A DNA stretch of 64,000 nucleotides from Enterobacter sp. EA-1 (GTDB lineage: Bacteria; Pseudomonadota; Gammaproteobacteria; Enterobacterales; Enterobacteriaceae): the NCBI GenBank assembly GCA_002886105.1, contig CP025776.1:4092001-4156000 (forward strand), written 5' to 3'. Shown here piece by piece: positions 57,123 through 64,000 of this stretch (position 1 is its first letter; each line of letters opens with the position of its first letter). Made by a program: the position numbers and the translations under genes. The notes under the pieces are model-generated. The model did no database searches. It worked only from the letters and a program-made list of their open reading frames with translations, and was not told where the DNA came from.

Positions 57123-58490
57123 TTGATTACACATATTAGCCCGCTTGGCTCCATGGATATGCTGTCGCAGCTGGAAGTCGATATGCTTAAACGCACGGCC
57201 AGCAGCGACTTGTACCAACTGTTTCGTAACTGTTCGCTCGCTGTGCTGAACTCAGGGAGCCTGACGGACAACAGCAAAGAGCTGCTTTCCCGCTACGAAA
57301 GTTTTGATATCAACGTGTTACGCCGTGAACGCGGCGTAAAGCTGGAACTGATAAACCCACCGGAAGAGGCCTTTGTTGACGGGCGGATTATCCGTTCGTT
57401 GCAGGCTAACCTGTTCGCCGTGCTGCGCGATATTCTGTTCGTCAACGGGCAGATTAATAACGCCGGGCGTTTCCAGCATCTGGATCTGGAAAGCTCCATC
57501 CACATCACCAACCCCGGTCTTTTCTATTTTACGTAACGCCCGTGCACTGCACGTGGGCGAAGCGCCGAGTATGGTGGTCTGCTGGGGCGGTCACTCAATC
57601 AATGAAACCGAATACCTCTACGCCCGCCGTGTGGGAACCCAGCTTGGTCTGCGCGAACTGAATATCTGCACCGGCTGCGGGCACCGGCGCCATGGAAGCG
57701 CCAATGAAAGGCGCCGCCGTAGGCCACGCGCAGCAACGCTATAAAGAGGGTCGCTTTATCGGAATGACCGAACCGTCGATCATCGCCGCCGAGCCGCCAA
57801 ACCCGCTGGTCAACGAATTGATCATCATGCCGGACATTGAAAAACGCCCCACGGAAGCCTTTTGTCCGTATCGCGCATGGCATCATCATCTTCCCGGGCG
57901 GCGTGGGCACAGCAGAAGAGTTGCTCTATCTGTTGGGGATCCTGATGAATCCGGCCAACAAAGATCAGGTGCTGCCGCTGATCCTGACCGGGCCGAAAGA
58001 GAGTGCGGATTACTTCCGCGTACTGGATGAATTCATTGTCAATACGCTGGGTGAAGCCGCGCCGCCACTACACCATCATTATTAATGATGCCGCTGAAGT
58101 GGCCCGTCAGATGAAAAAGCGATGCCGCTGGTGAAAGAGAACCGCCGCAATACCGGCGATGCCTACAGTTTCAACTGGTCAATACGTGTTGCGCCGGACC
58201 TGCAAGTACCGTTCGAGCCAACCCATGAAAATATGGCGAATCTCAAACTTTACCCGGATCAACCGGTAGAAGTGCTGGCAGCGGATCTGCGTCGCGCTTT
58301 CTCCGGCATTGTGGCGGGTAACGTGAAAGAGATGGGTATCCGGGCGATTGAAGAGTTCGGACCCTATAAAATTCATGGTGATAGCGAAATGATGCGCCGC
58401 ATGGACGATCTGCTGCAAGGTTTTGTCGCCCAACACCGTATGAAATTGCCGGGCTCTGCCTACATCCCCTGCTACGAAATCTGCTCCTGA
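57123..58490 (+). CDS. ppnN: Nucleotide 5'-monophosphate nucleosidase PpnN
   Basis: Cleaves purine and pyrimidine nucleoside monophosphates to base and ribose 5-phosphate and is controlled by (p)ppGpp; about 454 residues. The start is a TTG at 57123 with AAGGAG eight bases before it, as in E. coli. The LOG-like core includes [37 protein letters not shown] and the [15 protein letters not shown] loop, broken near 57680. Other breaks near 57525, 57855, 58065 and 58120. It ends YIPCYEICS. Confidence 0.95.
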
Positions 58491-58503
58491 TCGTGAGATC
58501 GTG

Positions 58504-58527
58504 AAGGGCGACCAATAAGTCGCCCTT
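58504..58527 (+). terminator. Terminator after ppnN
   Basis: Perfect nine-base arms AAGGGCGAC (58504-58512) and GTCGCCCTT (58519-58527), followed by ATACC; the T run is poor. Confidence 0.65.
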
Positions 58528-58530
58528 ATA

Positions 58531-58946
58531 CCTAAAACACCTCTTTTCAGTAACGCCGTTTACTCCACCAAGAATTAATACAATCCAATTGCTTTTATCG
58601 TCGATAAATCACTGTAATTGAGGCGGTTAACAGCGATTTTATCCTATTTCAACTGTGTGGGTTTGATCGCAAATCTTGCCAGTGATAGCCTTCGCGCCCA
58701 TAAATCTCACATCATGATCGTTAAGTAGCGATATGGTCTAAATATACCCACATAAAAAAGTAGATTATTGCAATTGCGATCCCGATCACTGATAGAGTCA
58801 TAACATAAATGTATCTTTCCGCCGCAAATAATTGCGGAAAGAAATTATAAAAAACCGCGATTGACCGGATTTAATATTACCGCTGGCGTTTCGGGCATGG
58901 TTTTTACCCGTAATGGCAGCATTTTGCTTTTCCCGGAGATTTATCA
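58531..58946 (+). promoter_or_regulatory. sdaC upstream region with candidate CRP site and leader hairpin
   Basis: No gene in these 416 bases. TGCGA-N6-TCACT at 58775-58790 resembles a CRP site with two mismatches; sdaC is CRP-activated in E. coli. CTTTCCGC (58815-58822) and GCGGAAAG (58834-58841) form a hairpin in the likely 5' leader. CCCGGAGA lies before the sdaC ATG. Confidence 0.5.
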
Positions 58947-60231
58947 ATGGAAACGACTCAAACCAGCACGTTGGCCTCGACCGAAACGCGCAGTTCATGG
59001 CGTAAGACCGACACCATGTGGATGCTGGGCCTCTACGGCACCGCCATCGGCGCGGGTGTATTATTCCTGCCAATTAACGCCGGCGTTGGCGGACTTATCC
59101 CGCTGATCATCATGGCGATTATTGCCTTCCCTATGACCTTCTTCGCACACCGCGGCCTGACCCGTTTTGTGCTGTCCGGTAAAAACCCGGGCGAAGACAT
59201 CACCGAAGTGGTGGAAGAACACTTTGGTATTGGCGCAGGTAAACTGATTACCCTGCTCTACTTCTTTGCTATCTACCCGATCCTGCTGGTTTACAGCGTG
59301 GCGATCACCAATACCGTCGACAGCTTTATGACCCACCAGTTGGGCATGACGCCGCCGCCGCGCGATTCTCTCCCCTGATCCTGATTGTCGGCATGATGAC
59401 TATCGTACGTTTTGGCGAGCAGATGATCGTAAAAGCGATGAGTATTCTGGTGTTCCCGTTTGTTATCGCCCTGATGCTGCTGGCGGTATACCTGATCCGC
59501 AGTGGAACGGCGCCGCACTGGAAACCATGTCTTTCAGCAGCGCTTCTGCAACCGGTCACGGCCTGTGGATGACCCTGTGGCTGGCCATTCCGGTTATGGT
59601 GTTCTCGTTTAACCACTCACCGATCATCTCCTCTTTTGCTGTAGCAAAACGTGAAGAGTACGGCGTAGAAGCAGAGCGTAAGTGCTCCCGCATTCTGGCG
59701 TTCGCGCACATCATGATGGTGCTGACCGTGATGTTCTTCGTGTTCAGCTGCGTGCTGAGCCTCTCTCCGGCAGATCTGGCCTCCGCGAAAGAGCAGAACA
59801 TTTCTATCCTCTCTTACCGGCGAACCACTTTAATGTGGAACTGATTGCTGGATGGCGCCGATCATTGCGATGATCGCCATCACCAAATCCTTCCTCGGCC
59901 ACTATCTGGGCGCGCGTGAAGGTTTCAACGGTATGGTTATTAAGTCTCTGCGCAGCAAAGGCAAAACCATCGAAATCAACAAGCTGAACCGCATTACCGC
60001 GCTGTTTATGCTGGTGACCACCGGGCGGTGGCCACGCTGAACCCGAGCATCCACGGGCATGATCGAAACCTGGGCGGCCCGATTATCGCGATGATCCTGT
60101 TCCTGATGCCGATGTACGCCATCGCCAAAGTACCGGCTATGCGTAAATACAGCGGCAGCATCAGCAACATCTTCATTGTTATCATGGGTCTTATCGCTAT
60201 CTCCGCGATCTTCTTCTCCCTGTTCAGCTAA
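58947..60231 (+). CDS. sdaC: Serine:proton symporter SdaC
   Basis: HAAAP-family inner-membrane transporter of about 429 residues with roughly 11 helices. [20 protein letters not shown] is the cytoplasmic N-terminus. [55 protein letters not shown] and [19 protein letters not shown] are typical. Breaks near 59365, 59500, 59820, 59850, 60025 and 60060. It supplies serine to SdaB, encoded next. Confidence 0.95.
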
Positions 60232-60237
60232 TCTTTT

Positions 60238-60262
60238 CGCGCCGTCCGTTATGGGCGGCGCG
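60238..60262 (+). repeat. Intercistronic hairpin between sdaC and sdaB
   Basis: Arms CGCGCCGTCC (60238-60247) and GGGCGGCGCG (60253-60262) with one G-T type mismatch, in the 55-base gap. It may set the sdaC:sdaB ratio. Confidence 0.5.
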
Positions 60263-60286
60263 TTCCTCTGCAATGGATAATGCGTT

Positions 60287-61656
60287 ATGATCAGCGTATT
60301 CGACATTTTTTAAAATCGGTATTGGTCCCTCCAGTTCACCACACACCAGGCCCCCAATGAAAGCCGGTAAACAATTCACAGACGACCTGATTGCCCGCAA
60401 CATGTTGCATGACGTAACCCGCGTGGTCGTGGACGTTTACGGTTCTCTCTCCCTGACAGGGAAAGGCCACCACACCGATATCGCCATTATTATGGGCACG
60501 GCGGGTAACCTGCCGGACAGCGTTGATATCGACACCATTCCGGGATTTATTCAGGATGTTAATACCCATGGCCGTCTGCTGCTGGCAAACGGTGAACATG
60601 AAGTGGAGTTCCCGGTCGATCAGTGCATGAACTTCCATGCGGATAACCTCTCTCTGCATGAAAACGGTATGCGCATCACCGCACTGGCGGGCGATAACGT
60701 CCTCTACAGCCAGACCTACTACTCCATCGGCGGCGGCTTTATCGTCGATGAAGAGCATTTCGGCCAGACCAACAGTGCACCGATCGCGGTTCCGTACCCC
60801 TACAAAACCGCAGCAGATTTACAGCAGCACTGCCGCGATACCGGCTTGTCGCTCTCCGGCCTGATGATGCAAAACGAACTGGCTCTGCATAGCAAACAAG
60901 AGCTGGAACAGCACCTTGCCCGCGTGTGGGATGTGATGAGCGGTGGGATTGAGCGCGGCATCGTCACCGAAGGCGTGTTGCCGGGTAAATTGCGTGTACC
61001 GCGCCGCGCCGCAGCACTGCGCCGCATGCTGGTCAGCAGCGACAAAACCACCACCGATCCGATGGCGGTTGTTGACTGGATCAATATGTTCGCCCGGCGG
61101 TTAACGAAGAGAACGCCGCCGGTGGCCGCGTGGTTACCGCACCGACCAATGGTGCCTGTGGGATTGTTCCTGCGGTGCTGGCTTACTATGACAAGTTTAT
61201 CCGCCGGGGTGAACGCCAACTCGCTGGCACGTTACCTGCTGGTCGCCAGCGCGATAGGCTCGCTGTATAAAATGAACGCGTCCATTTCCGGTGCGGAAGT
61301 GGGCTGTCAGGGCGAAGTGGGCGTTGCCTGCTCAATGGCGGCGGCAGGTCTGGCGGAACTGCTCGGCGGCAGCCCGGCACAGGTTTGCATCGCAGCGGAG
61401 ATCGGGATGGAGCACAACCTCGGTTTGACCTGCGACCCGGTAGCCGGACAGGTGCAGGTGCCCTGCATCGAGCGTAACGCCATTGCTTCCGTGAAAGCGG
61501 TCAACGCGGCCCGTATGGCGCTGCGCCGCACCAGTGAACCGCGCGTTTGCCTCGATAAAGTCATCGAAACCATGTATGAAACCGGTAAAGATATGAATGC
61601 CAAATACCGCGAAACCTCGCGCGGCGGCGGCTATGAAGATCGTTACCTGCGACTAA
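60287..61656 (+). CDS. sdaB: L-serine deaminase II
   Basis: Iron-sulphur L-serine ammonia-lyase of about 455 residues, giving pyruvate and ammonia. [19 protein letters not shown] is the start after an extra T near 60309 is ignored. [35 protein letters not shown]-type block, [20 protein letters not shown] (in two frames) and [20 protein letters not shown] carry cluster cysteines. Breaks near 60309, 61105, 61160, 61205 and 61628; the tail should read AMKIVTCD. Confidence 0.95.
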
Positions 61657-61667
61657 CCCCCGCACAG

Positions 61668-61690
61668 GATGCCTCGTTTTGCGAGGCATC
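61668..61690 (+). terminator. Terminator after sdaB
   Basis: Perfect nine-base arms GATGCCTCG (61668-61676) and CGAGGCATC (61682-61690), followed by TTCCTG. Confidence 0.75.
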
Positions 61691-61768
61691 TTCCTGATTG
61701 TTCCCCGTTTCATAGCCTCGCAGTGCCTGCGATGTTACCCTTAGCGCACGATTTCAAGGAGGGTATCT

Positions 61769-62522
61769 GTGGCTCATCTGTTAATTGTCGACGCACTCAA
61801 TCTGATCCGCCGGATCCATGCGGTACAGGGATCGCCCTGCGCGGATACCTGCCTGCATGCGCTGGAGCAATTGATTGTGCACAGTCAGCCCACTCATGCG
61901 GTGGCAGTATTCGATGATGAAGCCCGCGCGCAGAGCTGGCGTCACCAGCGATTGCCGGATTACAAAGCAGGCCGCCCGCCGATGCCGGACACATTACACA
62001 ACGGATGCCCGCATTGCGCGCCGCCTTTGAACAACGCGGTATTCGTTGCTGGGCGACGCCGGGTAACGAAGCGGACGATCTCGCCGCTACGCTGGCGGTA
62101 AAAATGGCGCAGGCCGGGCAACAGGCGACCATCGTTTCCACCGACAAGGGGTACTGCCAGCTACTCTCACCGACAATTCGCATCCGCGACTATTTCCAGA
62201 AACGCTGGCTGGATGCGCCCTTTATTGCGCAGGAGTATGGCGTCACGCCACAGCAGTTGCCGGATTATTGGGGGCTGGCGGGCATCAGCAGCTCGAAAGT
62301 ACCGAGGGGGTCGCCGGGATTGGCCCGAAGAGTGCCACTCAGCTACTCACTGCCTTTCCGACTCTCGAAGCCCTGTATGACAATCTGCATGAGGTGCCGG
62401 AGAAGTGGCGGCAGAAGTTGCAGGCACACAAAGAGATGGCGTTTATCTGCCGGGACGTGGCGCGGCTGCAAACCGATTTACAGCTGGATGGCAACCTGCA
62501 ACAGCTGCGACTGACGCGTTAA
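61769..62522 (+). CDS. xni: Flap endonuclease Xni (exonuclease IX)
   Basis: Structure-specific 5' flap endonuclease of about 251 residues, related to the PolA 5'-nuclease domain but lacking some of its metal ligands. The start is the GTG at 61769, preceded by [64 protein letters not shown] and [12 protein letters not shown] hold the acidic residues; [11 protein letters not shown] is the helix-hairpin-helix. Breaks near 62000 and 62300. Convergent with the allantoinase gene. Confidence 0.94.
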
Positions 62523-62554
62523 CCGGGCCCACCCGGGTGGCGGGCCTTAGCGGA

Positions 62555-63493
62555 TTATTGCCCTCTGAACGGATGATGTTTCGCAGTGTTCAGCAATATC
62601 CACGGCGGCGGCAGATCCACACATCGTCATGGCTCTGCACATAATCAAGAAACCGCTGCAATGCGCGAAAACGCCCCGGTCGCCCCAGCAAACGGCAATG
62701 CATGCCAATCGACATCATCTTTGGCGCGATTTCGCCCTCTTCATACAGCACATCAAAGCTGTCTTTCAGATAGGTGTAAAACTGCTCGGCGGTGTTGAAC
62801 CCCCTGCGCGGTGGCAAAGCGCATATCATTGGCATCCAGCGTATAGGGAACGATCAGGTGCGGCTTGCCCGCCTCTGTCGTCCAGAACGGTAAATCATCG
62901 CCGTAATAATCGCTGTCATAGAGAAAGTCCCCTTGCTCCACCACCAGCTTGCGGGTGTTCGGACTGTCGCGCCCGGTATACCAGCCAAGCGGCTTTTTGC
63001 CGAACAGGGCGTGCAGGATCTCAATGGCCTGCTGCATATGCTGACGCTCAGTCTGGATATCCAGATCCTGATAATGGATCCAGCGCCAGCCGTGACTAAC
63101 GACATCGTAATCGGCTTCTTTTTATTGCATCGACGATAGCCGGGTTACGCGCCAGCGCCATTGCCACGCCGAAGACCGTTAGCGGCAGACCGCGTTTCTG
63201 AAACTCCGGTGGATACGCCAGAAACCCGCGCGCGACCCATACTCATAGAGCGAATCCATCGACATATGACGCGCCGGGTAGCTGGCCGCACCAATAATGT
63301 CAGACAAAAACTGCTCCGAGCCGCTGTCGCCGTGCAGCACATGGTTTTCGCCGCCTTCTTCGAAATTGGGACAAACTGAACCGCAATACGCGCGCCACCC
63401 GTCAGGCAGAGGCGGTTTTCCCGCGTAACCGGCCATATCGCGCGGATAATCGGCGGTAAAGTGCCAGAAAGGTTTGTCCGTTGCTGATTGCAT
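62555..63493 (-). CDS. hpxB: Allantoinase, polysaccharide-deacetylase type (PuuE/HpxB)
   Basis: Metal-independent-type allantoinase of the PuuE group, about 312 residues, opening allantoin to allantoate. FWHFTADYPRDMAGYAGKPP is the typical start from the ATG at 63493. NHVLHGDSGSEQFLSDIIG, YEYGSRAGFWRIHREF, WYTGRDSPNTRKLV, YDSDYYGDDLPFW and MMSIGMHCRLLGRPGRF are family blocks. Breaks near 62575, 62800, 63125 and 63215. The tail is uncertain; TAA at 62555 is preferred. The gene lies downstream of the racemase, in the hpxA-hpxB order known from Klebsiella. Confidence 0.85.
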
Positions 63494-63525
63494 ACTGATT
63501 TCGACCTCTTTATTCAGTGCCGCTT

Positions 63526-64000
63526 TCAGCAAAGCTGTTCGAAATATCCTGAAAGCGGCTTTTTTATTAGGATACGCGAGATCGCCGTATTTACTGGTGC
63601 CGAGCCCAAGTGCAAGAAGGGATTCCACCATCTTCACCGCTGCGGTGACGCCATCAATCACCGGAATACCCAGCTCCTGGGTTAGCGCCCCGCAAGATCG
63701 GCCATACCGCCACATCCCAGCACGATTGCGCCACTGTTATCCTCGCGTTTTTGCTTGTATACAACGCTCGCGTACCTTTTGTTGAGCAAGACCCGTGCCA
63801 TCTTCCAGCGCCAGCACCGGTAAATCGATCGCATGCAGCGCTGCGCAGTGGTGTTCAAAGCCATACTGGCGCAATAAATGGCGGGCAATAATCACCGTGC
63901 GCGGCAGCGTGGTGACGATCGAAAAGCGCGTCGCCACCAGCGTTGCCATATGCATTGCCGCTTCAGCGATGCCAACTACCGGGCCGGCGGCCAGCTCACG
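63526..64000 (-). CDS. hpxA: Allantoin racemase, Asp/Glu/hydantoin racemase family (partial)
   Basis: C-terminal two-thirds of a racemase of about 245 residues; the N-terminus lies beyond the window. SAEAAMHMATLVATRFSIVT-like text, AIVLGCGGMADLA with a catalytic Cys, and GIPVIDGVTAAVKMVESLLA are typical of hydantoin/allantoin racemases. Breaks near 63570, 63685 and 63770. Restoring the first gives the tail KKPLSGYFEQLC with TGA at 63526, 32 bases before hpxB; otherwise the frame fuses into it. It would interconvert allantoin enantiomers for the stereospecific allantoinase. Confidence 0.82.

Noticed and set aside
63179-63715. Apparent racemase-allantoinase fusion protein
   Set aside because: The joined frame arises from a base shift near 63570; restoring it gives a normal racemase end and a separate allantoinase start.

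Overview
The window is chromosomal DNA from an enterobacterium. Almost every protein can be matched by eye to an Escherichia coli K-12 counterpart (gpt, pepD, dinB, gmhA, fadE, cysHIJ, eno, pyrG, relA, barA, csrB, sdaCB and others). The hpx purine-breakdown genes, the rtcB-prfH pair and the missing mazEF point to the Klebsiella/Enterobacter/Kosakonia side of the family rather than to Escherichia. Species cannot be fixed from sequence alone. Nearly every long gene carries several one- or two-base insertions or deletions that shift the frame between well conserved segments. This looks like uncorrected long-read sequence rather than gene decay, so most genes below are given as one full-length CDS with the breaks noted.

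Layout. 1-11652 is a block equivalent to about 5-6 min of the E. coli map in reverse orientation: frsA (start only), gpt, pepD, prfH-rtcB (rRNA repair and ribosome rescue), dinB, yafK, yafJ, gmhA, fadE, yafV. 11708-19470 is an accessory operon on the minus strand: a GntR/FCD regulator, two ABC ATPases, a peptide-type binding protein, two permeases and a gamma-glutamyltransferase-like hydrolase, nearly all translationally coupled. 19914-21218 holds a DeoR-type regulator divergent from an unrecognised small gene. 21230-28404 is a purine (uric acid/allantoin) nitrogen cluster: hpxK and hpxJ, an RpiR-type regulator, and hpxWXYZ for oxalurate and oxamate.

28438-62522 is a block equivalent to about 62-63 min of E. 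coli in the same orientation: cysHIJ, queD, queE, ygcG, an extra short-chain reductase, eno, pyrG, mazG, relA, rlmD, barA, a glycerate kinase, gudD-gudX-gudP, yqcA-truC-yqcC, the sRNA gene csrB, syd, queF, ppnN, sdaC-sdaB, xni. The window ends at 62555-64000 with allantoinase (hpxB type) and allantoin racemase (hpxA type), a second piece of the purine pathway.

Themes. Purine nitrogen use is served by two separate sets of genes. Glucarate is imported by GudP, dehydrated by GudD/GudX, and the downstream glycerate can be phosphorylated by the adjacent kinase. BarA and its indirect target csrB lie about 8 kb apart, and csrB has a recognisable upstream UvrY-type box. PrfH and RtcB form a coupled pair for damaged ribosomes. 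The joining of two blocks that are far apart in E. coli, but almost equidistant from oriC, is the main large-scale oddity.
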